Shown here in pieces: positions 8,930 through 17,755 of a stretch of 64,000 nt of DNA. The notes below the pieces were generated by a model. That model was not told the DNA's origin, ran no database searches, and was given only the letters and a program-made list of their open reading frames with translations. The position numbers were made by a program, and so were the translations under genes. The stretch is from Marinococcus sp. PL1-022 (GTDB lineage Bacteria; Bacillota; Bacilli; Bacillales; Marinococcaceae), in contig NZ_JAWXCX010000001.1 of assembly GCF_033845285.1 (NCBI RefSeq), forward strand, positions 2,867,495 to 2,931,494. Direction: 5' to 3'. How positions within the stretch are numbered: position 1 is the first letter of the stretch; every line of letters starts with the position of its first letter.

Positions 8930-9892
8930 ATGATGACTTTACGACTCGGATACGTATCTCAGGCTCTCGCTCTCTGGAACGCTTCTCCGGGAAAAACAAT
9001 GACACTGACGCGCTGGCAGAAGATGGATCCCGAAAGCCGCGAGAATAAGCTGCGGGAGGTCACCCGTTTAAATCTGGAGCATACGATCCGCATGCTTCAT
9101 TACAATATCGCCCACGACATTCCGTTGTACCGGTTTTCTTCCTCGCTTGCGCCTCTTGCCACTCATGACGAGGCCGCCTGGGATTACATAACGCCTTTTA
9201 CGGATTTATACAAGGAAATCGGCAGACTTGTGCGGGAGCACAATATCCGCCCGAGCTTTCACCCGAACCAGTTCACGCTATTTACAAGCGACAAGCCTAA
9301 TGTCACCACCAATGCCGTGCAGGACATGGAGTACCACTACCATATACTTGAAGCGATGGGCCTTGAACAGAGGGCGTGGATCAACCTGCACGTCGGGGGA
9401 GCCTACGGCGATAAAAAAGCGGCTGTGGCACGGTTTCACGAAAACCTTCAGCAGCTGCCCGAAAAAATTAAGGCACGGATGACGCTCGAAAATGATGATA
9501 AGACGTACACAGCAGGCGACGTGCTCGCTGTCTGTGAACGGGAAAACATTCCAATGATGTTTGATTATCATCACTTCGAGGCCAACCATTCCGATGATGA
9601 ACGTCTGGAGGAGCTGCTGCCCCGGTTTATTAATACATGGGCCCATACCGACAGCCGGCCGAAAATCCATCTTTCCTCGCCGAAATCACCCGAGGCCTTC
9701 CGCAGCCATGCCGATTACGTGGATCCGGAGTTTAATCTTCCGTTTCTGCAGGCCTTAAAACAGATCGGCGAGCCTATTGACGGGATGATTGAAGCAAAGC
9801 AGAAGGACTACGCGCTGCTGCAGCTTGTCGAAGACCTGGCTTCGCGGCGGAACGTGACAAGGACCGGCGGGGCAGAGCTCCAATGGAAATAA
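8930..9892 (+). CDS. uvsE: UV damage endonuclease UvsE/UvdE
   Basis: A 320-residue TIM-barrel metallo-endonuclease that nicks DNA 5' of UV photoproducts and starts alternative excision repair. It begins MMTLRLGYVSQ and contains family blocks NLEHTIRMLHYN, SFHPNQFTLF, INLHVGGAYG, LENDDKTYT and MFDYHHFEAN, which carry the metal-binding His, Glu and Asp residues. GGAGG at 8917-8921 is 8 bases before the ATG at 8930, so that start is preferred over an in-frame TTG at 8888. It is a single-gene unit, ended by a terminator shared with the convergent oxidoreductase gene. Confidence 0.95.
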   Translation: MMTLRLGYVSQALALWNASPGKTMTLTRWQKMDPESRENKLREVTRLNLEHTIRMLHYNIAHDIPLYRFSSSLAPLATHDEAAWDYITPFTDLYKEIGRLVREHNIRPSFHPNQFTLFTSDKPNVTTNAVQDMEYHYHILEAMGLEQRAWINLHVGGAYGDKKAAVARFHENLQQLPEKIKARMTLENDDKTYTAGDVLAVCERENIPMMFDYHHFEANHSDDERLEELLPRFINTWAHTDSRPKIHLSSPKSPEAFRSHADYVDPEFNLPFLQALKQIGEPIDGMIEAKQKDYALLQLVEDLASRRNVTRTGGAELQWK

Positions 9893-9900
9893 AGAGCCAT

Positions 9901-9931
9901 AAAAAAGAGCCTGAACCCAGGCTCTTTTTTT
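9901..9931. terminator. Bidirectional terminator between uvsE and the quinone oxidoreductase
   Basis: An 8-bp stem AGAGCCTG/CAGGCTCT with a 4-base loop is flanked by six A residues on the left and a T run on the right, so it can work for both convergent genes. Confidence 0.9.
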
Positions 9932-10906
9932 CTACCATTCCAATATGATTTTTCCGATGTTTTTATTGTCCTGCATATGCCGGTGCGCATCCGCGATTTT
10001 TTCAAATGAAAACACCGTGTCTACGATAGGACGAATGGAGCCGTCCTCAAGGTGCGACATCGCATGCTTCACAAAATCCCTGCTCAGCTCGGCTTTATAT
10101 TCGTCGCTCCGCGGCGTAAGAAGCGTCCCGGTCAGCTGCACGCGCTTCATTAACAGCTTCATCAGGTTCACGTTCGGTACGTTCGCCCCGCCAAGCACGC
10201 CAATCAACACCCATCGGCCGTCAGTCTGAATGCTTTTCAGGTTCTGTTCCCAGTAGGAGGCCCCGACAAAATCCAAAATCACATTTACGCCTTTATCATC
10301 GGTAGCCGCAAGCACCTCTTCCTCAAAATTCTGTTCTTTATAGTTAATGCAGACATCTGCACCGAGCTTTTGGGTGAATGCCAGCTTTTCTGCTGATCCG
10401 GCGGTGGTAAGGACACGGGCTGACGAAAGCTTGCTGGCCAGCTGAATGGCCGCTGTGCCTACACCGCTTCCCCCGGCATGAACCAGGACAGATTCATGCT
10501 GATTCAGGTGCCCGATCCAATAGAGCGTCTGGTAGGCCGTTAAGAATACCTCCGGAACGGCCGCTGCTTCGGCATACGTGAACGCCTCCGGTATCCTCAT
10601 CACCCGGTCGGCCCGCATAACAGCATATTCTGCGTAGCCGCCGCCATTCACGAGCCCCATTACCCGGTCGCCCGGCGAAAACGGGTTCTCAGTGCCTGCT
10701 TCTTCCACCACGCCAGCCACTTCAATGCCGAGCACCGGGTTTTCGATGTATCCGGCCTTGCCCTCCCGGTTTAAAATGTCGGTCCGGTTCACGGCTGCTG
10801 CTTTTACCCTGATCAGCACCTCGTCCATCTCCGGCTTCGGAGCCTCACGATCCTGAATCTGCAGTACCTCCGGTCCGCCGGTTTCTGTAGTAATTACTGC
10901 CTTCAT
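9932..10906 (-). CDS. Zinc-free MDR quinone/NADPH oxidoreductase
   Basis: Medium-chain dehydrogenase/reductase of the quinone oxidoreductase type, 324 residues. The N-terminal GroES-like domain has [12 protein letters not shown]. The Rossmann domain has the motif [16 protein letters not shown]. The structural-zinc cysteines are absent. It probably reduces quinones or enones with NADPH. I start at the ATG (10906, [11 protein letters not shown]) because the family starts there. The GTG nine bases upstream is better spaced from the AAGGGA ribosome binding site and may be the true start. The gene is monocistronic and faces away from nos. Confidence 0.88.
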   Translation of the reverse strand: MKAVITTETGGPEVLQIQDREAPKPEMDEVLIRVKAAAVNRTDILNREGKAGYIENPVLGIEVAGVVEEAGTENPFSPGDRVMGLVNGGGYAEYAVMRADRVMRIPEAFTYAEAAAVPEVFLTAYQTLYWIGHLNQHESVLVHAGGSGVGTAAIQLASKLSSARVLTTAGSAEKLAFTQKLGADVCINYKEQNFEEEVLAATDDKGVNVILDFVGASYWEQNLKSIQTDGRWVLIGVLGGANVPNVNLMKLLMKRVQLTGTLLTPRSDEYKAELSRDFVKHAMSHLEDGSIRPIVDTVFSFEKIADAHRHMQDNKNIGKIILEW

Positions 10907-11002
10907 TGCTATCACTCACTTCCCTTTATCTTTCGTTTCCAGTATTCGCTTCCTTGCAGAACCTGTCAACTCGTACATTTATCTGTCATTGCCACAGTTG
11001 TT

Positions 11003-11018
11003 TATTTCCCGGGAAATA
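11003..11018. repeat. Perfect 16-bp palindrome upstream of nos
   Basis: TATTTCCCGGGAAATA is a perfect palindrome lying about 20 bases upstream of the candidate nos -35 box. Its inner 14 bases recur at 33299-33312. The position suits a dimeric regulator, but no regulator is identified. Confidence 0.45.
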
Positions 11019-11038
11019 GCTTTTTTAAGAGTAATTTT

Positions 11039-11067
11039 TCGATAACGGAAGATAATACCTTTATACT
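11039..11067 (+). promoter_or_regulatory. Candidate sigma-A promoter of nos
   Basis: TCGATA, 17 bases, then TATACT. The -10 box matches 5 of 6 consensus bases and the -35 box 4 of 6. The nos ATG lies 34 bases further on, leaving a short leader with an AACTGAGG-type ribosome binding site. Confidence 0.5.
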
Positions 11068-11101
11068 GAAAAAAAAGCAAAAACTGAGGTGCAGACAAAT
11101 C

Positions 11102-12193
11102 ATGACCAATGTAGAAGCATTAAAACAGGATGCATATGCATTTTTAGAGCAGTATTACCGGGAAACAGGCCAGCCACTGGCCGTTTTTGAGGAACGCTGG
11201 GAAAACGTAGAGCAGGAGATTGAAGCTTCCGGGCACTATGAGCATATGTTTGAAGAATTGTCATTCGGAGCGAAGGTCTCCTGGCGCAACAGCAACCGCT
11301 GTATCGGGCGTTTTTTCTGGAAAAGCCTGCAGGTTATCGACTGCCGGGACGTGCGTACCGAAGAGCAGGCAGTCGAAGCGCTCCGCCACCATATCCGCTA
11401 CGCAGAAAACGACGGCAAAATTATTCCCACGATCTCTGTATTTCCTTCGGTCAAAAACGGGAAGGAGCGGATGCGCATATGGAACTACCAGCTGATCCGC
11501 TACGCCGGCTACGAGCGGGACGGGGAAATCATTGGCGACCCACAGTCTGTTGCTTTCACAAAGTACTGTGAATCACTGGGATGGAAGGGCGAAAAAACAT
11601 CCTTTGACCTTCTTCCCCTGGTCGTTCAGGTAAACGAAGGTGCTCCCCAGTGGTTTCCGTTGAAAACCGAAGAAGTACTAGAAGTTCCGATTAACCATCC
11701 GGATAGCGATGCTTTTTCCACGCTCGGTTTAAAATGGTACGCCGTGCCGATTGTTTCGGATATGAAAATGGAAATCGGCGGCATCACGTATACGGCCGCT
11801 CCGTTTAACGGCTGGTACATGGAAACGGAAATTGGCGCCCGGAATCTCGCAGACGAGGACCGCTACAATATGCTCCCGCAGGCTGCAGACGTGCTTGGCA
11901 TCGACCGGACGTACGCGGGAAGTTTATGGAAGGACCGGGCGCTTGTCGAGATGAACCGCGCCGTGCTGCATTCGTATAAAAAAGCAGGCGTCAGCATGGT
12001 GGATCATCACACGGCCGCCTCGCAGTTCAGACGGTTTGAGCAGCAGGAGCAAAAAGCAGGCCGGGAAGTAACCGGTGACTGGACGTGGCTGATCCCGCCG
12101 GTATCGCCGGCCGCTACTCATATCTTTCACAGCTCCTACCGCAATATCATGCACACGCCGAATTTCTTTTACCAGCAGCATCCTTATAAATAA
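11102..12193 (+). CDS. nos: Nitric oxide synthase oxygenase
   Basis: This 363-residue protein is a bacterial NOS: the heme oxygenase domain alone, without a reductase domain. It oxidises arginine to citrulline and nitric oxide using borrowed electron donors. The heme-thiolate cysteine is in [14 protein letters not shown]. The arginine-binding glutamate is in [14 protein letters not shown]. The C-terminal pterin-side block [12 protein letters not shown] is present. The length is normal for bacilli. It stands alone, with its own promoter region and a terminator shared with aroA. In other bacilli NO protects against oxidative stress and antibiotics; that role here is inferred. Confidence 0.97.
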   Translation: MTNVEALKQDAYAFLEQYYRETGQPLAVFEERWENVEQEIEASGHYEHMFEELSFGAKVSWRNSNRCIGRFFWKSLQVIDCRDVRTEEQAVEALRHHIRYAENDGKIIPTISVFPSVKNGKERMRIWNYQLIRYAGYERDGEIIGDPQSVAFTKYCESLGWKGEKTSFDLLPLVVQVNEGAPQWFPLKTEEVLEVPINHPDSDAFSTLGLKWYAVPIVSDMKMEIGGITYTAAPFNGWYMETEIGARNLADEDRYNMLPQAADVLGIDRTYAGSLWKDRALVEMNRAVLHSYKKAGVSMVDHHTAASQFRRFEQQEQKAGREVTGDWTWLIPPVSPAATHIFHSSYRNIMHTPNFFYQQHPYK

Positions 12194-12252
12194 TGATACA
12201 AGAAGCAGGTGGAGCCTGCCGAAAGCTTGCCGCATCATAATTTCTGCGCTAA

Positions 12253-12288
12253 AAGCCCCCTCCTAAAAAATGGAGAGGGCTTCTTTTT
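12253..12288. terminator. Terminator between nos and aroA
   Basis: An 11-position stem (AAGCCCCCTCC with GGAGAGGGCTT, one mismatch), an 8-base loop and a following T run, with A residues on the other side. It serves nos and probably the convergent aroA. Confidence 0.85.
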
Positions 12289-13635
12289 TTATGAAAATTT
12301 CACCGGTACACCGGCTGCTTCAAACAAATCATAGAAGGTCGGACACGTTTTCGACACGCATCCCGGATCTTCAATATAGATTCCGGGCACCTTCGCTCCA
12401 ATCAGCGAAAGGGCCATAGCCACCCGGTGATCATCGTAGGAATGAAGTGACACGCCAACCGGCGTCCCCGGGTATATTTTCAGACCGTCCGAGTATTCAT
12501 CCACCCGGATGCCCATTTTCTGAAGCTCTGTGCACGCTGCGTGAATGCGGTCTGATTCGTGATGACGAATATGCTCCACTTCCCGGACCGTAATCGGGGC
12601 ATCGGCAAACGGAGCCAAAGCAGCAACGGTCAGCGTCTGATCGGACATTTCCTTCATGCTGAGCTCAAATCCGCCCGAAAGCTGTTCCGGACCTGTGACT
12701 TCAATGTAGGTGTCACCCTTTTCCACGCGGCAGCCCATTTTTTCGAACACATTCACCATTCCTATATCCGGCTGATTGGTGTCCATTGTTAAATTATTAA
12801 TACGGACCGTTCCGGCCGTGAGTGCCGCCAGTGCCATAAAATAACTGGCTGTCGACGCATCTGCTTCAAGCGCCATGCTACGGCCCTGAAAGCTCTTTGC
12901 CGGCACCTGCATGTCAGTTAAATCCTCGTTGTACGTAACCGGCACCCCGAACTGATTCATTAAATCGAGCGTAATGTGTACATAGGCGTGCTGCACGATG
13001 TAATCCGGAATCCGGATACGCAGGCCTTCCTCTGTATAGGCACCCGTCAGCAGCAGGCCGCTGATAAACTGGCTCGATAATTTGCCGGAAATGGTCACTT
13101 CTTTACCGGGGAGCCCGCCCGCATGAACTTCAAGCGGATAAAACCCTTTTTTATCTATGTAATGAACATCGGCTCCGAGCGTTTCCAGGGCTTCCATTAA
13201 CGGCTCCACCGGACGTTCACTCATTCGTTTGCTCGCTTCCACCCTGTAAACTCCGCTACCGGCTGCTGCAAGCGGCCCCGGAAGGAAACGGGCCGTAGTA
13301 CCGGCTGCTCCTATGTAAAGCTCTGCGTCCTCCTCCGGCCACCGGCCCCCGCATCCGTGGATCGTCACCGTATCGCCCTCCACTTCGGACTTCACGCCGA
13401 GCGCACGCAGAGCGCCAAGGCACCAGTACGAGTCATCGCTTTTTAAAATGCCTGAAAGGGTGGAGGTGCCTTCCGCCAGTGCTGCCATAATCAGGGCCCG
13501 ATTCGTAAAGCTTTTGCTTCCAGGCACCGTCAAAGAGGTCTGAATCGATCCCGGCGAAACTGGGGAAACGTGTACTTTGTCTACATCTGTTAATGATGCC
13601 CACGGCGAGCGGGCCCGAAAATCTGGTGTACTCAT
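12289..13635 (-). CDS. aroA: 3-phosphoshikimate 1-carboxyvinyltransferase (EPSP synthase)
   Basis: The enzyme joins shikimate-3-phosphate and phosphoenolpyruvate in the aromatic pathway. The 448-residue form starts MSTPDFRARSPW at 13635, after a GAGGA site; an upstream in-frame extension looks non-coding. Key blocks are VPGSKSFTNRALI near residue 35, YIGAAGTTARFLPGPLA, RMSERPVEPLMEAL, KLSSQFISGLLL and the C-terminal DDHRVAMALSLIGAKVPG. In the PEP loop the usual GNAGTAMRPL is GAAGTTARFL, so the Escherichia coli Pro101 position is Phe. The gene is solitary, not in an aro/trp cluster, so a second housekeeping copy may exist elsewhere. Confidence 0.93.
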   Translation of the reverse strand: MSTPDFRARSPWASLTDVDKVHVSPVSPGSIQTSLTVPGSKSFTNRALIMAALAEGTSTLSGILKSDDSYWCLGALRALGVKSEVEGDTVTIHGCGGRWPEEDAELYIGAAGTTARFLPGPLAAAGSGVYRVEASKRMSERPVEPLMEALETLGADVHYIDKKGFYPLEVHAGGLPGKEVTISGKLSSQFISGLLLTGAYTEEGLRIRIPDYIVQHAYVHITLDLMNQFGVPVTYNEDLTDMQVPAKSFQGRSMALEADASTASYFMALAALTAGTVRINNLTMDTNQPDIGMVNVFEKMGCRVEKGDTYIEVTGPEQLSGGFELSMKEMSDQTLTVAALAPFADAPITVREVEHIRHHESDRIHAACTELQKMGIRVDEYSDGLKIYPGTPVGVSLHSYDDHRVAMALSLIGAKVPGIYIEDPGCVSKTCPTFYDLFEAAGVPVKFS

Positions 13636-13712
13636 TAAACATCCGTCCTCTGCATCGTTTTCTACATTACACCATGAACCAGTATTGCGCGCAACCAGCG
13701 TTTTTTGAAGAT

Positions 13713-14009
13713 TTACACTACACCGGTAAGTGCCGGGCTGACCATAAACCAGAGCAGAAGCACCGCCATAATAATCCAACCGCTCAGCTTCATCCATCCC
13801 GGCTCACTGCGCGAAAAAGCAATCATGCTCATGAATGCACTGAGCGCAAGCAGCAGAATGCCGATCGTCAGCAGCGACCCAAATAATGGCACAAAGGGAC
13901 TGCTGTCGGGAAGAGAAAATACGGCAGACACAATGATAGATACAGCAATCAGCCCGACACCTCCCAGGGAAGACGTTAAGGAAATTCTGCTGAATTTTTT
14001 GTCCTTCAT
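13713..14009 (-). CDS. Small membrane protein of unknown function (98 aa, three TM segments)
   Basis: I do not recognise this family. The product starts MKDKKFSRISL and has three hydrophobic segments (about 14-34, 42-65 and 76-95) joined by short loops; the second loop carries SRSEPGWMK. The ATG follows AAAGGGAG. It lies between aroA and the YolD-like gene on the same strand, 68 bases from the latter, and could be co-transcribed with it. No function is proposed. Confidence 0.65.
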   Translation of the reverse strand: MKDKKFSRISLTSSLGGVGLIAVSIIVSAVFSLPDSSPFVPLFGSLLTIGILLLALSAFMSMIAFSRSEPGWMKLSGWIIMAVLLLWFMVSPALTGVV

Positions 14010-14077
14010 TTCATTCGCTCCCTTTTGGGTTCTTTTCTTGCCTTTCTTTCCCTCAGGTATATTTTAAAAACATGCTT

Positions 14078-14419
14078 TTACGTCTCCAGGTCCATAATGT
14101 CCTGCACACCGATATGCCGGACGTCCCCGCCTGCTTCTATTTTAATTGTTTTGTTCAGCTCGTCCAGATGCAGAATTTTTCCGGTCATCTTTATTTCTGC
14201 ATAAGGATCAAACACATGAAGCGTTACTTCCACTCCAGCCGCCGCAGCTTCGTGAAGGCGGTGGGAAAACTCCTCAAGCTGCTGCTCGTCCCAGAGGGGC
14301 CTGAATTTCATCCGGTCCTCTTTTTGGTGACGCAGCCACATTTCCCGGTGCTCCGGCAGAATCATCCGGCTGGATTCCCATCGCATATTCGACCCCGGGG
14401 TTAATTTGTTTTCTTTCAT
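14078..14419 (-). CDS. YolD-like protein
   Basis: A 113-residue soluble protein of the YolD-like family. The conserved part runs from MRWESSRMILPEH (near residue 12) to the C-terminal YAEIKMTGKILHLDELNKTIKI. I start at the ATG at 14419, preceded by AAAGGGGG; an upstream in-frame extension is Lys-rich and unlikely. In bacilli YolD-like genes often precede a Y-family DNA polymerase gene (UvrX/YqjW). No polymerase gene is next to this one, so its partner, if any, is elsewhere. Confidence 0.82.
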   Translation of the reverse strand: MKENKLTPGSNMRWESSRMILPEHREMWLRHQKEDRMKFRPLWDEQQLEEFSHRLHEAAAAGVEVTLHVFDPYAEIKMTGKILHLDELNKTIKIEAGGDVRHIGVQDIMDLET

Positions 14420-14503
14420 CCGTAACGCCCCCTTTCGCTTTAGTATACACGAACATTTGTTCTTTTTGTGGTTTATTTTAAAATTTGGCAAAATTTTTCT
14501 AAC

Positions 14504-14531
14504 AAAAAGGCCTCCTGATTTAGGAGACCTT
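14504..14531 (-). terminator. Terminator of the beta-glucoside operon
   Basis: On the minus strand, just after the GH4 stop, AAGGTCTCCT pairs with AGGAGGCCTT (one mismatch) around a 5-base loop and is followed by T residues. It ends the PTS-glucosidase operon before the YolD gene. Confidence 0.85.
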
Positions 14532-14538
14532 CTTTGTT

Positions 14539-15867
14539 TTAAGCCTTTTCTGTCTGGAAAAACTGCGGCAGATGCTCCCGATGGGCTTCGAGCATGTCAT
14601 CGAGCATCTGTTTTGCTTTTGTGTCAGACGGAACGAGAGGATTAATAGTCATCGCCAGAAGAGCCGTCCCGTAGTTTCCCGTCACCGCTGCTTCAGCAGT
14701 TACCCGTTCAAACGACTTGATCTGCTGCACGAGTCCCTGGACTGCCACCGGAAGCTCTCCGACAGCCACGGGCCTCGGACCGTCCTTTGTGATAACGGAG
14801 CTGATTTCCACCGCCGACTCCGCCGGGATCCCTGCAATGGCACCGCGGTTTCTCGTATTAACCGGCTGGATGTCCCGGGTGTCATTGTATATCGAGTTGA
14901 TCAGGCTGCAGGCCGCTTCGCTGTAATAAGCCCCGCCGCGCTGCTCCAGCTGCTCCGGCTTCGACCGGAGTGTTTCATCGCCGTAGAGGGCAAAAAGCTC
15001 CTCCTCCACCCCCTGTACGACCTCCGCACGGGTGCCGGTTTCCTGGGCTGCCGCCTGTTCCTCGGCCAGCATTTCTTCTGTTTTATAGTAATACCGGTGA
15101 TACGGGCAGGGAAGCACCTTCAGAGCCCGTATGAAATCCGGCTCCCATCCGAGCGCTGCGATATTTTTCATCGTGGAGGCATTCGCCGGATCTGCCACCG
15201 CTTCAAGCGCCTGCTGTTTTACATCTTCACCGTCGAGATAAATGTTCAGCCCGTACACCATATGGTTCAGTCCGGCAAAATCAATACGGACACGGCTGCC
15301 CTCTACTCCAAGCGCTTCGGCCACACCCATCTGCATTCCCACCGGCACGTTGCAGAGACCGACAATGCGTTCATGATTCGTATAGCGCAGCACCGCTTCT
15401 GTCACCATGCCGGCCGGGTTTGTAAAGTTTACAAGCCACGCGTCCGGACACAGCCGCTCGATGTCATGCACAATGTCAATAATAACCGGAATGGTCCGCA
15501 GTCCTTTAAACAGCCCGCCCGGTCCATTCGTCTCCTGACCGATCACGCCGTAGGAGAGCGGAATCCGCTCGTCCTTCGCCCGCGCTTCAAGCATACCAAC
15601 CCGAAACTGAGTGGTGACAAAATCCGCTCCCGGCAGTGCTTCCTCCCGGCTGTAGGAAAGATGCACGGTCATATCGACACCTGCTTCGGCTGCCATACGC
15701 TGGGCGAGCTTTCCCACGATCTCCAGCTTTTCTTTTCCTTCCGGAATATCTACGAGCCACAGCTCCTTCACCGGCAGTTCGTGATGTCTTTTAATAAAGC
15801 CCTCCACGAGCTCCGGCGTATAGCTCGAGCCCCCGCCGATCGTTACAATCTTAATGCCTTTCTTCAT
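14539..15867 (-). CDS. licH: 6-phospho-beta-glucosidase, GH4 family (LicH/CelF type)
   Basis: A 442-residue GH4 enzyme that hydrolyses 6-phosphorylated beta-glucosides such as cellobiose-6-phosphate by an NAD+ and divalent-metal redox mechanism. The NAD-binding motif TIGGGSSYTPEL is at residues 8-19. NFTNPAG, the metal-binding cysteine in GLCNVP and the histidine in LNHMVYG follow. The start at 15867 (MKKGIKIV) has an AAAGGAG site. It is the last gene of the operon, after a GH1 enzyme probably acting on the same type of substrate. Which sugar each prefers is not readable here. Confidence 0.92.
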   Translation of the reverse strand: MKKGIKIVTIGGGSSYTPELVEGFIKRHHELPVKELWLVDIPEGKEKLEIVGKLAQRMAAEAGVDMTVHLSYSREEALPGADFVTTQFRVGMLEARAKDERIPLSYGVIGQETNGPGGLFKGLRTIPVIIDIVHDIERLCPDAWLVNFTNPAGMVTEAVLRYTNHERIVGLCNVPVGMQMGVAEALGVEGSRVRIDFAGLNHMVYGLNIYLDGEDVKQQALEAVADPANASTMKNIAALGWEPDFIRALKVLPCPYHRYYYKTEEMLAEEQAAAQETGTRAEVVQGVEEELFALYGDETLRSKPEQLEQRGGAYYSEAACSLINSIYNDTRDIQPVNTRNRGAIAGIPAESAVEISSVITKDGPRPVAVGELPVAVQGLVQQIKSFERVTAEAAVTGNYGTALLAMTINPLVPSDTKAKQMLDDMLEAHREHLPQFFQTEKA

Positions 15868-15938
15868 CGTCTCACTCCTTTTTCTGCGTGTATTTATACA
15901 GACCAGGCCGTCTGCAGATAGACAGACGGCCCGCAATG

Positions 15939-17333
15939 CTATTTTTCAAATCCGTTATTTTTGCTAACATCAGTGATCCAGTACGCACTCTTTTTCGGCG
16001 TGCGTTCCTGCGTATCGATATTGACGGAAAAATAGCCGTAGCGATTTTTGTAGGCGTTCGCCCAGGACCAGTTATCGATAAATGACCAGAGATGGTATCC
16101 TTTGGCGTTCGCGCCTTCTTCGATGGCCCGGTGCAGCCATTCGAGATGGTCCTGAATGAACTCAATGCGGTAATCATCCTGAATCATGCCGTCTTCCATA
16201 AATCTGGCTTCGTCCTGAACCCCCATGCCGTTTTCAGAAATGAACGACGGGATATTGCCGTAGTTATCCCGGAGATTGATCATAATGTCGTAGACACCCT
16301 TCGGATAAATTTCCCATCCGCGGTACGGATTCATCTTCCGGCCGGGCATTTCGTAATGATCGAAAAACCACTCGGGCAGTATTGGAGCGCTTGGATTCGG
16401 AAGGTTTTCCTTCGCTTTGACCCGGCGCGGCTGATAGTAGTTCACACCCAGCAGGTCGACTTTTCCTTCTTTGATCAGCTCTTTATCCCCGCCTTCTGTG
16501 TCCGGAAGCATGCCGTGCTCCCCGAGCAGGTCAATCAGCTCTTGAGGATACTCCCCGAGCACCGTTGGATCGAGAAAGCTCCGGTTAAAAAATAAATCAG
16601 CAATCCGGGAAGCCTTCAGATCTGCCGGATGGCTGCTTCTTGGATAAGAAGGGGTCAGGTTCAAAATAATGCCAATTTCCCCGCCGGCCCGGTCCTTTTC
16701 ACGAAAGGCTTTCACCGCGAACACGTGGGACAGGAGGGTATGATAGCCCACCTGGGCCGCCCGCTTCATGTCGACGACGTTAGGATAATGAAAGTCGTAC
16801 ATGTAGCCGCCCTCCACCGGAACAATCGGTTCGTTGTGCGTAAACCATTTTTTCACCCGGTCGCCGAACAGATCAAAGCAGATGCCGGCATAACGGCCAA
16901 AGCATTCCGCTGTCTCCCTGTTCTCCCAGCCGCCAATCTCCTGCATCGCCATCGGCATATCGAAATGATATAAACAGACAAATGGCTCCACGCCCTGTTC
17001 AATCATTTCGTTGATAACATTGTTATAAAAATCAACAGCTTCCTGGTTCACTTCCCCAGAGCCGTCCGGGATCAGCCGGGACCAGGAGATCGACAAGCGA
17101 AAGGAATTAAAATTAATGTCCTTCATCCGGGCAATGTCTTCTTTGTACTGGTGATAAAAATCGGATGTGGTGCCAGGACCGACTCCGTTAAAAAAACGAT
17201 TCGGCTCTTCTTCAAACCATTGATCCCAAATATTTTTCCCTTTGCCGCCTTCATTCGCGGCGCCTTCAATCTGAGTGGCGGATGTGGCCGCCCCCCACCA
17301 GAATCCTTTTGGAAACGTGAACTTCTCTGCCAT
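15939..17333 (-). CDS. 6-phospho-beta-glucosidase, GH1 family
   Basis: This 464-residue TIM-barrel enzyme has the GH1 N-terminal signature FPKGFWWGAATSATQIEGA. The acid/base glutamate is in FTHNEPIVP and the nucleophile glutamate in FISENGMG. The C-terminal block YGYFSVNIDTQERTPKKSAYW provides the 6-phosphate-binding side seen in BglA/BglH. It should split phosphorylated disaccharides brought in by the adjacent PTS. AGGAGG precedes the ATG. It lies between the IIA gene and the GH4 gene, giving the operon two unrelated glycosidases with retaining and NAD-dependent chemistry. Confidence 0.94.
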   Translation of the reverse strand: MAEKFTFPKGFWWGAATSATQIEGAANEGGKGKNIWDQWFEEEPNRFFNGVGPGTTSDFYHQYKEDIARMKDINFNSFRLSISWSRLIPDGSGEVNQEAVDFYNNVINEMIEQGVEPFVCLYHFDMPMAMQEIGGWENRETAECFGRYAGICFDLFGDRVKKWFTHNEPIVPVEGGYMYDFHYPNVVDMKRAAQVGYHTLLSHVFAVKAFREKDRAGGEIGIILNLTPSYPRSSHPADLKASRIADLFFNRSFLDPTVLGEYPQELIDLLGEHGMLPDTEGGDKELIKEGKVDLLGVNYYQPRRVKAKENLPNPSAPILPEWFFDHYEMPGRKMNPYRGWEIYPKGVYDIMINLRDNYGNIPSFISENGMGVQDEARFMEDGMIQDDYRIEFIQDHLEWLHRAIEEGANAKGYHLWSFIDNWSWANAYKNRYGYFSVNIDTQERTPKKSAYWITDVSKNNGFEK

Positions 17334-17382
17334 AGATGGTACCTCCTAAAATGGTTGTGCCTGTATATGTTTTACAACAAGC

Positions 17383-17420
17383 AGGGCCCCGGCCTGTTTT
17401 TTTCTTTCGGCCGGGTCCCT
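17383..17420. other. Strong stem-loop between IIA and GH1 genes
   Basis: A 12-position inverted repeat (17383-17394 with 17409-17420, one mismatch, GC-rich) surrounds a pyrimidine-rich loop. On the minus strand no T run follows, so it is unlikely to be a full terminator. It may be a processing or stability element separating PTS from glucosidase expression. Confidence 0.55.
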
Positions 17421-17428
17421 CTTTATGC

Positions 17429-17734
17429 TTACCGGGTGCGGTACACTTCCACGATCTCTTCAGCCAGGTCTCTGACCGTCATAGAGGTCATCAAATGATC
17501 CTGCGAATGAATAAGCATGACATTAACGGAAAAATCCTCGCCGCTTGCTTCTTTCGTGAGCAGGTTGGTCTGGTAGGAATGTGCTTTCCCGAGCTCTTCT
17601 CCTGCTTCCTTGATCAGCTCTTCGGCGCGGTCGAAATTTCCGGCCTTCGCTTCCTGGATCGCTTCCATGGCGTTTGCCTTGCCGTTACCAGCGTATAATA
17701 TAATCTGAAACGCGGTTTCTGTTAACGCTTCCAT
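17429..17734 (-). CDS. licA: PTS lactose/cellobiose-type IIA component
   Basis: A 101-residue all-helical IIA protein. It starts MEALTETAFQIILYAGNGKA and carries the phosphorylated histidine in MLIHSQDHLMTS, the family signature. It passes phosphate from HPr to the IIB protein. I prefer the ATG at 17734, with GGAG 8 bases before it, over a GTG three codons upstream. The gene follows IIC by 12-21 bases. The IIB-IIC-IIA order, all separate polypeptides, is that of lic-type systems. Cellobiose or lichenan oligosaccharides are likely substrates. Confidence 0.93.
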   Translation of the reverse strand: MEALTETAFQIILYAGNGKANAMEAIQEAKAGNFDRAEELIKEAGEELGKAHSYQTNLLTKEASGEDFSVNVMLIHSQDHLMTSMTVRDLAEEIVEVYRTR

Positions 17735-17755
17735 ATTCTCCACTCCTATTCTGAT

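Noticed and set aside
13636-13797. 54-codon N-terminal extension of aroA
   Set aside because: The extra residues do not resemble EPSP synthase, and the ATG at 13635 has a ribosome binding site.
14572-15921. Long plus-strand open frame (449 codons) opposite the GH4 gene
   Set aside because: It is antisense to a clear 6-phospho-beta-glucosidase, has no ribosome binding site, and its translation is rich in His, Arg and Cys with no family resemblance.
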